A stretch of 64,000 nt of DNA from Phytophthora colocasiae (lineage: Eukaryota; Oomycota; Peronosporomycetes; Peronosporales; Peronosporaceae): NCBI GenBank assembly GCA_018806915.1, contig JAGKQI010000087.1:1488001-1552000 (forward strand), written 5' to 3'. The translations under genes and the position numbers were made by a program. The notes beneath the pieces are model-generated. The model was not told the DNA's origin. It saw only the letters and a program-made list of their open reading frames with translations, and searched no databases. Below, piece after piece: positions 53,384-62,807 of the stretch (positions within the stretch are counted from its first letter, which is position 1; each line of letters starts with the position of its first letter).

Positions 53384-54685
53384 TCAATTTGTAGCTGTTC
53401 GTGCTGAATCCCACAATTGATTCTCTAGAAATTGGCGCTGTGCGTCAAGGAGCTCACGGTAGAGTGGCAATACAATCGCGTGTGTGGACGGGATACCGGA
53501 ATCGCCTCGTTTCGTTGCTTCGCTGTATACTTGCGCACTGACCTGGCACCCTTGACATGCTCTTGGGTTTGTTGATACACCTGCATCCAAAGGGAATCTC
53601 TGGATAGCAAACAAACCTGATTCTCTAGACTCGTGACTCCACAGCTTAGACGCACCACGGAAAGCTGACCAATTCGTGGTGGACTCGCCAACCATCACAC
53701 TGCCTTCACGTACAGCATGGCGTTTTACCACAGTGTAAACGTAAGCAAATAGCACCGTATCTTGGTCTAGATGCAGTGTAATGCGCGAACGAGTTGAATA
53801 AGTGTTCTCTGATCGTCGAACAACTTGCGACAGCTTCTGAGGGTTGTTGCACACCTCGACCAAACTCCAAACCGTCTTTGATGCAACCACATTATCAAAA
53901 GGCAGTACTTGAACGCACTTGTACTCCATCGCGGCTTTTGTTCCACTGTCTCCATTGGAAATGTGCACTTCCACATCATCGACAGCAGTCGATTTGAGTT
54001 GAAGTTTGTCTAGAATCGACTGAAGATCTTGGAATCGACGATCCACAATGGCTTCGAGCGTGGTGAAGATCCCAGCACTTTCACTGTCAATTCGAAATGC
54101 TACCGGTAGGGGCTCCTCGATCGCAGCTTGGATTGGATTTGCAGGTCTGATGATACTGGTGACTTGTTGTACGTTAGTTACAGCACCTTGCAGTGCGCCT
54201 AGAAGCTGCTGATATGCTCGGACTTTGTTTTTCAGCTCGCTGTTCTCCTGTTGAGCCTTTTTCAGTTGTTGTTGCTCCGTTGTAGTGGCTCCTTTCCTCT
54301 TTTGTTGGAATCCACAACTTGCTTGTCTGTTTTGTCTCTGTAGAAATACGACACGCGTCTCCATTGCTTGTGTCTCCTGTCGGAGTCTGTGAAGCTCTTC
54401 CTTCCGTCGAAGCCATGAATGCTTTTTCTTTCTGGTTGTCAGCGGTGCAGCCACATTCAAATGCACATTTGTATCTTGTGAACAGAACGTATTAGTGGAA
54501 GACTCAAGATCTCTGGTGTGTGCAGTGTTAAAAATCTCGTTAGCTTTTGCGTCAACCTGCAGCATTGGACCACACTCGATAGTCGTCTTGGACTGAGAAG
54601 CATCCAGCTCGTTCATATCTTTAAGGAACATGTCCAGCAACTGGACTCCCTCAGTAGTACAATTGTTTTCATCCATCAAAATCAT
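53384..54685 (-). CDS. M96-like type A protein, intact
   Basis: About 433 residues from ATG 54685 (an ATG at 54676 is also possible). The N-terminus has LLDMFLKDMNELDAS. The basic motif KKKHSWLRRKEELHRLRQE is followed by a Gln-rich coiled coil (EQQQLKKAQQENSELKNKV). The START-like region shows ESAGIFTTLEAIVDRRFQDL, YKCVQVLPFDNVVASKTVW, VVKRHAVREGSVMVGES, TTNWSAFRG, RESGLFAIQRFP and a C-terminal VLPLYRELLDAQRQ. The frame is unbroken. A gypsy LTR ends 40 bp beyond the stop, so its 3' untranslated region or polyadenylation site is probably altered. Confidence 0.82.
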   Translation of the reverse strand: MILMDENNCTTEGVQLLDMFLKDMNELDASQSKTTIECGPMLQVDAKANEIFNTAHTRDLESSTNTFCSQDTNVHLNVAAPLTTRKKKHSWLRRKEELHRLRQETQAMETRVVFLQRQNRQASCGFQQKRKGATTTEQQQLKKAQQENSELKNKVRAYQQLLGALQGAVTNVQQVTSIIRPANPIQAAIEEPLPVAFRIDSESAGIFTTLEAIVDRRFQDLQSILDKLQLKSTAVDDVEVHISNGDSGTKAAMEYKCVQVLPFDNVVASKTVWSLVEVCNNPQKLSQVVRRSENTYSTRSRITLHLDQDTVLFAYVYTVVKRHAVREGSVMVGESTTNWSAFRGASKLWSHESRESGLFAIQRFPLDAGVSTNPRACQGCQVSAQVYSEATKRGDSGIPSTHAIVLPLYRELLDAQRQFLENQLWDSARTATN

Positions 54686-54958
54686 TACCACACCCGTTAG
54701 CCACGAAGGTCAATTCGAAAGTGGACCAGAATGTGAGGCGGTAAGGCAACGCGCTTCGACGATGACGCTGCCGAATGATCACGCCAAAGACCACCATCAT
54801 TCCCAATAAGAATTAACCCGACGTTGGAACACATATAAAAATACTGCGTACATGTACAGCACTTTTGTTGGTGCTTCATGTGTCACGAAGGTAAATTTAT
54901 GTAACTAACACGAAACTTTACCGCGATATTGCCACAAACCAAAGGGGAAATTTGCAAG

Positions 54959-55894
54959 ATGGGCGACAGTGAGCACTCGTTCGACGCTGAGCCGTCCCCC
55001 GAGACGGAGCCTTCCACGTCCACGTCCCCTGCTGGAGCATCAAGTGGAACCGTCCCATGGAGCATCCGCATCCACGACAAACGCGCCAAAGCCTTCCGCT
55101 TCACCACCGTCACTGATACGTTGTTACTACGTGAAGTACTGGACCACAAACCATGGTCCTGTTCTCATGGAGACATGGCCAAGACTTGGGACGTCGTGGC
55201 TGTGGGCTTTAAGCGGCTCGTGCCATGGTCCACGAACGACGGACGGGCCTGTAAACGTCGCTATTTGGCACTGGCGGAAGCTTACGGCACGGAGAAGCTG
55301 CAGAAGCTGCGAGGCTCCGGTACACCAGCGCAGAACGCTCAACGTGAGAGACTATTGTCTCAATGTCAATTATTGGTATGCCAATATTACAATATTTGAA
55401 TGATATTGTGATATTGTACAATAACAGTAATGTGTTTTGTGATATTGTAGACTGATGAAGACAATAGACGACGTAAAGCAGCTAAAGAAGCAGACCGACG
55501 CCCACCAGTAGCTCAATTGGCACTAGAAGATGCTGCGAGACTAACGGAGAACGGGGATGCTGAACAATTGACGGGAGTTGTACCGGACGAAACATTCCGA
55601 GCGGACACTGCTGGGCAGGGACAGGACTTGACGCAGTTGTTGAACGACCCGAGGCTGGTCATGCGTCAACGGGAGTTGGAGCTTGAAGAGCGCCGCATGA
55701 AGCTGGAAGAACGCCGAGTCAAGTTGGAAGAGCAGCGGTTCGAACAGCAAACGGCAGACAGCAGACAAACAATTGAGATGATGGCTGCGCAGACCAGTGT
55801 CCTGCTCAAACTGGCAGAAAAACTGGCTGGACCTGGAGTGACTGGAGTAATCTTGCTTCAAGACGCTGTGGATATATTTTTGTTGTTTGCTTAA
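54959..55894 (+). CDS. Myb/SANT-like coiled-coil protein, one intron
   Basis: Exon 1 (54959-55375) starts MGDSEHSFDAEPSPETEPST. Exon 2 (55451-55894) follows a 75-bp GT-AG intron in phase 0, giving about 286 residues. Residues 45-115 resemble a Myb/SANT-like DNA-binding domain (TLLLREVLDHKPWSCSHGDM, WDVVAVGFKRL, RRYLALAEAY). The C-terminal part has a charged coiled coil (RQRELELEERRMKLEERRVK) and a hydrophobic end. Such proteins are frequent in oomycetes, partly as transposase-associated genes. The coding frame is intact. It is divergent from the M96-like gene at 54685 with about 270 bp between. Confidence 0.7.
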
Positions 55895-55958
55895 TGTTAA
55901 CAAGAGCTGAGCTGTCGAACTGACAGTTTACGCTGCATGAACATCACTGTCTAACTGT

Positions 55959-56210
55959 CTACACAGTCGACCATGAGTGTGCTGTTGCTTTTTGACGTGC
56001 AATTTCTTGATGAATATGCAGTTGAGAGGCTTTCTTCACTTGCTTACGTCGACGTAAGGCTCGATCTGCTTCATTTTCAAGGTGGTCGTACACTTCTCGT
56101 AGCCGCTGCGTTTGTCGGTGACATCTCATCTGGTCTCGTTCTGCTTTGGCGTCATTTTCATCCTGAACAGCGACCAGTTTCTCTTCAAACCGAAGCTGCT
56201 TCAGTCGTCT
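55959..56210 (-). CDS. Coiled-coil C-terminal exon or short gene
   Basis: A minus-strand frame encodes RRLKQLRFEEKLVAVQDEND, REVYDHLENEADRALRRRKQ and ends ATAHSWSTV plus stop. It is strongly heptad-like and has no ATG of its own. It lies just downstream of the leucine-rich-repeat gene on the same strand and may be its last exon. A splice joining both in phase could not be fixed from sequence alone; a weak donor near 56325 with the acceptor at the T-rich tract near 56240 is one option. Confidence 0.45.
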   Translation of the reverse strand, partial: RRLKQLRFEEKLVAVQDENDAKAERDQMRCHRQTQRLREVYDHLENEADRALRRRKQVKKASQLHIHQEIARQKATAHSWSTV

Positions 56211-56223
56211 CTGTAGTGCCGTA

Positions 56224-58889
56224 TTATGAGTTATCACTAACAAAAAAACCAGCAAATGCAAATGAATCGTACCAATTCTTGACGCTTCGTCGCTTCAAAG
56301 TATCTCGGACAAGTTCGTACCCTTCGGTGCGACTTTGAGCATACCCAACTTGCAAAATCGTAAGAGAAGGCAATCCTTTGCCTCGAATGAGGTCCAAGAA
56401 CGACGCAATTGCTTTCAGCTCCGGATTGCAGGACAAGTTCAGCTCATGCAGTTGCTTGCAGTTTCCTCGTGCCAATGTTTCCTTTAGCCGAAGTAGTCCA
56501 CGATGAGGGATTTCATTATCTAAAACCGAGAAAGTTAGTTTTTCGTTGGTAATTTTCATGACAACTCAACTATTCTAAAGCAACATACTGCTTAGATCGA
56601 GCGACCATAGTTTACAAGCTGATGGGGACAGTAAGTATTGGCATAAGCGAGCAATACCTTCTCCGCGGGCAAAATTTGCTACAACGTTGAAATGTTATTC
56701 GACAAATTCTGTACACAAATATTTCAGCTCACCTACCTGATAGATCGAGATCCTGCAACCAGGGGCAACAATTTGTTGCCAATGTAGAGCCGAGAGCTCC
56801 AATCTCCAATGCGCTCAGCTGATTGTCTGCAAGAGAAGGATGATTGTTGAGCTAATCATCATTTTTCAAAGTCCGTAAAGTAAAATTCTACCTGCAATCG
56901 CCAAAGAACGAAGTTTCGGCAACTTCTTCGCTGCTAACACCTGGACAAAAGTGTCAATAGATGACCGAATACCATTGCCTGATAGATCCAAGTGCTGGAT
57001 CTGTGTTGGTTGGGTTTGTAAAAGTGCAGTCGAAATTGTTTGAATTCCATCATCTCCAAGATTCATACCTAAAGCAAAAACATCAAATGTTAGAATATAC
57101 ATGATTCTGCAATGGACAGTTAGCCAAAGTACTTGAAATAGTGAGCTTCGTCAGTTCTGGCCAGCCTGATAGTTGCTCGTTCATGTTGAAAACTCTCGCC
57201 AGTTGAATCACAGCCTTCGGATTGCTCAGTGGGTTCCCACTCACATCGAGAACTTGCAGAAGTGGGCAACAAGGAGGCAAAATCTGAAATACCTCAAGAA
57301 AATATCCCACGGCCACTTCATCAGCAGTAATAGCCACACAGTGAAGCTCTTTGAGACCTTTTAAGGCTCTCGACTGGATCTGATCCCGTAGTTTTTGAAT
57401 TGTTGAAAACGAGCACAAGTTGTGCGATAGTGCGAGATTTTGTAGCGATGGCGTAGCTGATAAGCACGCGATAAATCGTTGAAGGTCTTGGTTGGTCATT
57501 TCAGTGCCTGTAGAATATTTAAAAGTGTTTAGAATAAATAAAAGACTGTCAGTGCTCTAAGAATTCGCGTACGAGATACATCGAGAGCTTGCAGATTCAG
57601 GAATCGCTCTTTCTCAAAGCTCGAGACCCAGTCTCTCATATATCTGCTACTAAATGCGTTGTTTGCTACGTTTAACTGTCGAAGTACTGGAAAACGTGCA
57701 TCTTTCCAAAGCCGAGCAAGTTGTTTGAACTGAGCGTCTTCTAAGTGTAAATCTTCAATACACAAAATAGTTAGAACTGCTTTACTGAAAACAAGACTCT
57801 AGACTTACCGATGAGCTCGAGAGATTGTAGTCTAGAGCTAATATGACCCATGAAAAGCGTTTGTAAAAGCTGCTCGAAAAATTTCCCTTTTGATGCGCTC
57901 AAGCCTATAATTTTCCGTAGAGAAAGCTCATGAACAGAAGCAAAGCAGTCGCTATCATCGAGATCCTCTTCACTATCATTCCCACGCTCCATAAACTGCG
58001 TAATCTTGACTAAATCTTCGGCTTGAACTCCGTTGAACAACAGCGTAGATGTCTTCTTGAATCGCCTATGAATGCGGTTAGTTTGAGGGAATTTGTAGCA
58101 CTCAAGAAACTTCTGAACGGGTTGAACTCCGTTAAATTCAAGTGGTAGAGCGTTGCTGGCATCGTAGAACGACCAACAGCTTCCACTAGCTGAAACTCGA
58201 TCTTGAATCGGCAGTAGCTCCATCACTTTAGCTAAAAACACACTTTGCCGGTTCTCCAGTAATCGATGAACAAGATATCTTCGAGGGCGAGGAGGAGGGT
58301 AGTACAGATCGTAGAATGCTTTCACACCAGCAGCAGTCGACTTGTTCACGTACGCTGTGACTCGTGCGGGTTCAAAAAGGTCCAGAAATTCGAGAATATG
58401 AGCAAGAAGCACGATATACGGCGTTTTGAAGTCTGTGAAAATGGCAGGAGGACGTTTGTGAGCTGAAAAAACGTATTTTTTCTTTCGATGAACGCGATCA
58501 CGATGTTTCTCCACTGGATCCAGCAGTTTGGGCACCCATCGGTTGATTCCTAGATTCAGTCTCTTCTTCTTTTTGGGTATTTTTCTAACAGTCTCTTCTC
58601 CTTCTTGACCAATTTCATCTTCTCCTTCCGAATCATCACTTTCTCCCCTATCAAATGTAGGTGGAGGCTTGGGAGCTGTTGGTTGTTTCGTTCCCAGAGA
58701 TACAACAGGCGATGGTTGTGTTGGTAGAACAACTACCGGAGTTTCCTGTGAAGCTTCAGCAGTACTAGTAATCGCTACAGGTTTTGCTCTCCGTATGATT
58801 CGTTGACGCAAAGACGCTAGTAAATTCCCGCCGAATGACGTCGAACTCAAAGCTCGGAAGCCGAACCGAGTCGTTTTGGGTTTCACCAT
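56224..58889 (-). CDS. Leucine-rich-repeat protein with modular exons
   Basis: Exons 58889-57809, 57752-57573, 57507-57133, 57068-56892, 56826-56737, 56678-56589 and 56519-56224 give about 762 residues. Introns are 56-69 bp with GT-AG ends. The N-terminal 360 residues have basic and Pro/Thr-rich regions (KIPKKKKRLNLGINRW) and a helical domain with IVLLAHILEFLDLFEPARVT. The C-terminal half is ribonuclease-inhibitor-type LRRs: LQALDVSR, LQVLDVSGNPLSNPKAV, IQHLDLSGNGIRSSI, LQDLDLS and LHELNLSCNPELKAI. Every intron is phase 1 and sits after the LxLx core of a repeat. Start ATG 58889. Likely a host scaffold protein; the partner is unknown. Confidence 0.8.
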
Positions 58890-59141
58890 TCTCAAGATAA
58901 TCTAACGTAAAGGTCTGCCAACCGCCGCTCTACCTTGAGGCCAGCCATTTGGTCTCCATCTGATGTGTCCATTTCATCACCATTTGAACTCACCTTAGTC
59001 AAAAATGACACGACACTACATGTTCAGCTTGAGATGTCGCTTTACTACTGTAGTAGATCGAGAATTATTCGAGAGAAGAATAAGTAGGTGGTAGTATATA
59101 TTTCTTCTTGGCATTCTACGTATAACTGGAAACCTACTATC

Positions 59142-59820
59142 CTAGCAAGAAGCAGAGTAATAAGGCGTCGAATGTTCTGCAAAGTGCATCGGTTCAGCGA
59201 TTGCGTTTGCCAAATAGTGAGTCCTTGCGATCTGTTCCAGGTGCTTCAATTGACCAAGGTGGGCCGCCACTGTGCCGCGAAGTTTCTCGTTTTGCTCCTC
59301 GAGCTGCTGCACAGCCGAGATCTGGCTCTTGGCTACACCCACCCACTCATTCAACGCCGCACTGTCGTCCTGCTCCTCTTCTCCGGCGAGCTTCTCGATG
59401 GCTTGACGTTCCCGTTCGAGTTTCCGCGTCTGCAGATTCTCGACCGTCGCCTGCAGCTCGACAACTTGTTTCTTCAGATACTCAATCTCGAGTTTCTGAC
59501 GTTGTTGCTGGGACTTTGGTAGAACGGAGCAATTGTCCATTATCTCCTTGGTAGAACGCGGGCGTTTCCGGCTTCGTGGGGTAGTTTTAGTCGTTCGTTT
59601 CTGCCTTCAAATGAGATGTTGTCGTTCCGCCGTTTGAGAAGCCGAAGAGGTCACTGAGAACCACCAGATCGTCGTTGGTGAGTGAGGAATCGTCCGACAA
59701 TTCCGTGCTTGAAGGGCTCATAGCTTCGGAAGATGTAGAACCACTGGGAGATAGTCGAGTGCCGTTGTGAGAGAAAAGAGAGACGAAGTCACTACTATCA
59801 CTCGACAATGCCGTGATCAT
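59142..59820 (-). pseudogene. Truncated M96-like gene, N-terminal half
   Basis: The ATG at 59820 (MITALSSDSSDFVSLFSHNG) begins an acidic Ser-rich region with LTNDDLVVLSDLFGF. After a frame change near 59610 comes TTPRSRKRPRSTKEI and a long bZIP-like coiled coil (QKLEIEYLKKQVVELQATVE, EEQNEKLRGTVAAHLGQL). It ends ANAIAEPMHFAEHS with a stop at 59142-59144, where other members would start their START-like domain. No remainder of the domain is seen downstream. Likely a 3'-truncated copy. Confidence 0.6.
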
Positions 59821-60139
59821 GTTATCGAGGTGCTTGGGGTGCGAAGCAAATTCCAGACTGAGCTTTTGGCTGGGAAAGAAAGCCCAGCTTGGATTACCAA
59901 CAAGCTGGTGCCGAGAAAACGAGGGCAGCACATGGTGGGGTTGTCCAGAGAAAAAAGGGCGTTCGTCGGGGCTGAAAAATGCTCAACCTTTGGTATAATA
60001 GTGAAGGCTGCATCGGACTCACTCCCATCCTTGAAGATTGTGGCAAAAAGAGCCCAACGTTCGGTTGTGCTGTCCGTCTTGGACAGGCTTTCATGTGGCC
60101 TGACAATGCAGACCATGGAGCATTTTGATGAGTACAGTC

Positions 60140-60294
60140 TTCTGCCTCAATAAAGAAGCCTGAAAAACCGATAACCTTCCGAGCTGCATATCACCATTTT
60201 ATGAACTGACAATAATTTTAAATCGAACTGTCTTGTCTATTTCTTATAACCTTGCCATTTGCATGCAGACTCCAACTTCTTTATTGAGGCAGAA
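60140..60294. repeat. Short inverted repeat, hairpin or MITE-like
   Basis: TTCTGCCTCAATAAAGAAG at 60140-60158 is perfectly inverted at 60276-60294, with a further ACAG match outside each arm. The loop is 117 bp. No TSD could be fixed. It may be a small foldback element. Confidence 0.55.
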
Positions 60295-60415
60295 ACCTGT
60301 ATTTCTCAAAACCAGTACCATATAGACAGACCGTCCCGAAACCAGTACCCGTCCCAAAAGCAGTACCACGTCCTGGCGTTGGACAACAACTGTTGTCACT
60401 GCCATTGTAGACGAG

Positions 60416-60808
60416 TACCGTATTTGAGATCTCATAGTTCAGAGAGATCTCATAGTTCGCACCATGTAATAGCCAATCAGCAACGTTGTTCAGTCCACAT
60501 CAGCAATTGAGATCTCATAATTCGTAGCGTAAAAATAGGTCAAAACTCTCAAAAACAGGGCGCTCACTTCGAGAAAAGCACCATGGGGCCGCGGCCGGAA
60601 GGAAGGAAGGACGAGGACGACGGGCATCGGTAAAGCTCCTAAGCAATTCAAACGTGGTGCAGTATCGTACGAGCACAAACTACGAGTAATAGAGTTCCAT
60701 GATGCAGTAGTTTTAGAGACGCGTCGGTACCTGTACGGCTCTTGTACATTTTACAACAATACAACTTCAAAAACCTGGGGTCTGAACTATGAGATCTCAA
60801 ATACGGTA
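60416..60808 (+). mobile_element. Left 393-bp TIR element (arm A)
   Basis: TIRs run inward from TACCGTATTTGAG and TA lies at both edges, as for pogo/Tc1-type elements. It contains ATG-initiated MGPRPEGRKDEDDGHR followed, after a frame change, by KRGAVSYEHKLRVIEFHD, a likely helix-turn-helix start. Non-autonomous. Confidence 0.75.
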
Positions 60809-60865
60809 CAGTCTTCAGTGCTAATGTTTTCAAGAATATCCACCCTTCTCGAACATCATCACATA

Positions 60866-61890
60866 CTACCTCTGTGCGGAAAATGATGAGCATTTTAAAA
60901 AAAATTGCGCAGCGCTCCGCCTCGTTGTTTTGGGGAGTTATTAGATTTGCAGAGGAGCTATGCGTTTGTGTTGAGCTGCTGACAAAACCAAAAGAAATTT
61001 GTGAGCGTACGTGCTCCGCCACATTAGAAGAACTACTAGTAGTAAAATGGATCAAACTCAGACGTCGTTGACGTCTCACGAGCAGTTAATGCGACTGGAA
61101 CATCAACAGGAGTTGTCAATACAGAAAAGGAGAGTGCCATAGCTGCCTGCTGTGCTATGGCAGGGGTTAATCCGTCGCAAGGCAGCTTGGGGCTTTGAGC
61201 AGGCTGGTTCACAAGCTTGATCGTCCAGCCACCAGAGCATCCTGCCGCAGCTACCACGGGATCGTCCTCCAGGACATGAGAGCCAGCAATATCACGTCGT
61301 GCATTGCGTCGAACTTGTAGGTTCCATCAAGCGGAGGGGTCACATGATCCATGCAGAACTGGAGCCTCTTGAGGCGATGCAAAGGGGTCAGCAGTGGATG
61401 AGTTTGTCTTAGCGCACGGCGTAGGAAGCCCTCCTTCACGAGTTGTTGCACGAGATATGACCCCTGTTGTATAGCACGCTGGTGCTCACGGTCATTTACT
61501 GGCACTTCGGCGAGGCACTTGCACAACTCCACGCGGTTCTTCTTCTTTCGCCCTCGGGATGTTTTCTCGACTTGACTACCACTGGTACCCCCGAATACCC
61601 TGCTCCCAAATGCGAGAAACAGTTTAGATCAAAGTAGGCAGCTGTCCGGTTGATATCGCCGTGCCTGAGCACCCCTCCGTTGCTGTGAAGAAGCAGCATC
61701 TCCCACACTGCTTGGCGTTCTTCGTCAGACGCCTCCGATCCGCTCCGGTTTGAAAGTGATGGGGGAGAGGTCCAGCGGGAAGATTGGGCGGGAGATTCCA
61801 AATTCAAAATATGATCAGATTTGCAAGGTATAGATTCTGAACAGGATGTAATACAATTGGAAAAGCTCATCATTTTCCGCACAGAGGTAG
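60866..61890 (-). mobile_element. Mariner-like element, relative of 8867-11215
   Basis: A 1025-bp element has TIRs CTACCTCTGTGCGGAAAATG and TA at 60864-60865 and 61891-61892. Its sequence matches the element at 8867-11215 without the two inserts found there. It therefore serves as the empty reference for them. It lies inside the putative composite block. Confidence 0.88.
61036..61750 (-). pseudogene. Decayed transposase of the 60866 element
   Basis: It reads ASDEERQAVWEMLLLHSNGG near 61720, then VELCKCLAEVPVNDREHQRA, LVQQLVKEGFLRRALRQTHP and YKFDAMHD near 61290. It then jumps to GGWTIKLVNQPAQSP near 61200, part of the DDE region. Frames change several times and most of the catalytic core is deleted. 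Inactive. Confidence 0.7.
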
Positions 61891-61942
61891 TACTATATAT
61901 AGTTAACATTTTTAACGACACAGCCAAACGTCTAGGATATGT

Positions 61943-62242
61943 TCACGACTGTTGCTGTTGTGTCTGATCTGTAGATGTTGAGCTGGTCGTAGTTGTTTGC
62001 TGTTGTTGCTGCTGTTGCTGCTGTTCCTGGTCACTAGAACTCGAAGTTGTGACAGCTGAGGAACTGCCACTGCTGGAAGGGAACAGAATCGCCTTAAGCT
62101 TCTCGTCACGCAGAACGGCACGCAGCGACCACATGTTGTCGCCCGTCGTATTTGAGATCTCATAGTTCAGACCCCAGGTTTTTGAAGTTGTATTGTTGTA
62201 AAATGTACGAGAGCCGTACAGGTACCGACACGTCTCTAACAC
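61943..62242 (-). pseudogene. Gln/Ser/Thr-rich fragment fused to arm B
   Basis: A minus-strand frame starts inside arm B, then reads MWSLRAVLRDEKLKAILFPS, a Ser/Thr-rich stretch and polyglutamine before a stop at 61943-61945. The part outside the arm (61943-62146) looks like the C-terminus of an unknown host protein. The junction with the arm is at 62147, so the fusion may be accidental. Confidence 0.4.
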
Positions 62243-62536
62243 TACTGCATCATGGAACTCTATTACTCGTAGTTTGTGCTCGTACGATACTGCACCACGT
62301 TTGAATTGCTTAGGAGCTTTACCGATGCCCGTCGTCCTCGTCCTTCCTTCCTTCCGGCCGCGGCCCCATGGTGCTTTTCTCGAAGTGAGCGCCCTGTTTT
62401 TGAGAGTTTTGACCTATTTTTACGCTACGAATTATGAGATCTCAATTGCTGATGTGGACTGAACAACGTTGCTGATTGGCTATTACACGGTGCGAACTAT
62501 GAGATCTCTCTGAACTATGAGATCTCAAATACGGTA
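62147..62536 (-). mobile_element. Right 390-bp TIR element (arm B)
   Basis: Inverted copy of arm A with a few substitutions. Its inner edge reads TCGTATTTGAG and lacks the TA seen elsewhere. Its outer edge ends ACGG then TAGACGAG. Confidence 0.75.
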
Positions 62537-62587
62537 GACGAGGAGACCACTGAGGTGGCAGGGGTGAACGCTGCAGAGGCAGTGTAG

Positions 62588-62800
62588 ATGATCTTGGCCA
62601 AGCCTGAAGAGACGGCGGATGTGATCAATGTTCCGAGAATCCCAGAGTTTTACGTTAGTGTGTGGACGGAGGATACCAGTACGTTCGAAGAGATCGATAT
62701 TTCGGAGGACAACAGGGAGTTGGTGGACGTGACCACCATCACGAACGTAGACGATCGATTGCATGAGGTGACGGAACAAACCAACAGAAAAATGCATTAA
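62588..62800 (+). pseudogene. Acidic ORF cut off by the composite block
   Basis: A 70-codon frame (MILAKPEETADVINVPRIPE ... VTEQTNRKMH) is preceded in the same frame by a TAG and then by a coding-like stretch that begins at the right edge of the composite block. Left of the block, 60360-60415 reads in a matching frame if the block is removed. So an older open frame seems to have been interrupted here. It is convergent with the MULE transposase. Family unknown. Confidence 0.35.
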
Positions 62801-62807
62801 AAGAAAT

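Larger units (their letters stand above)
60416..62534. mobile_element. Candidate composite transposon with inverted 390-bp arms
   Basis: Two near-identical elements lie in inverted orientation, 60416-60808 and 62147-62536. Each is bounded by TIRs reading CGTATTTGAGATCTCATAGT. The whole block is flanked by the direct repeat TAGACGAG (60408-60415 and 62535-62542). This suggests that the pair and the 1.3 kb between them moved as a unit, or that two separate insertions share a chance repeat. Each arm encodes the start of a transposase-like N-terminus (FKRGAVSYEHKLRVIEFHD). Confidence 0.6.

Noticed and set aside
59767..60153. 128-codon plus-strand open frame
   Set aside because: Partly antisense to the truncated M96-like gene. 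The rest has no recognised motif and it ends in the foldback repeat. A real gene cannot be excluded but is not supported.
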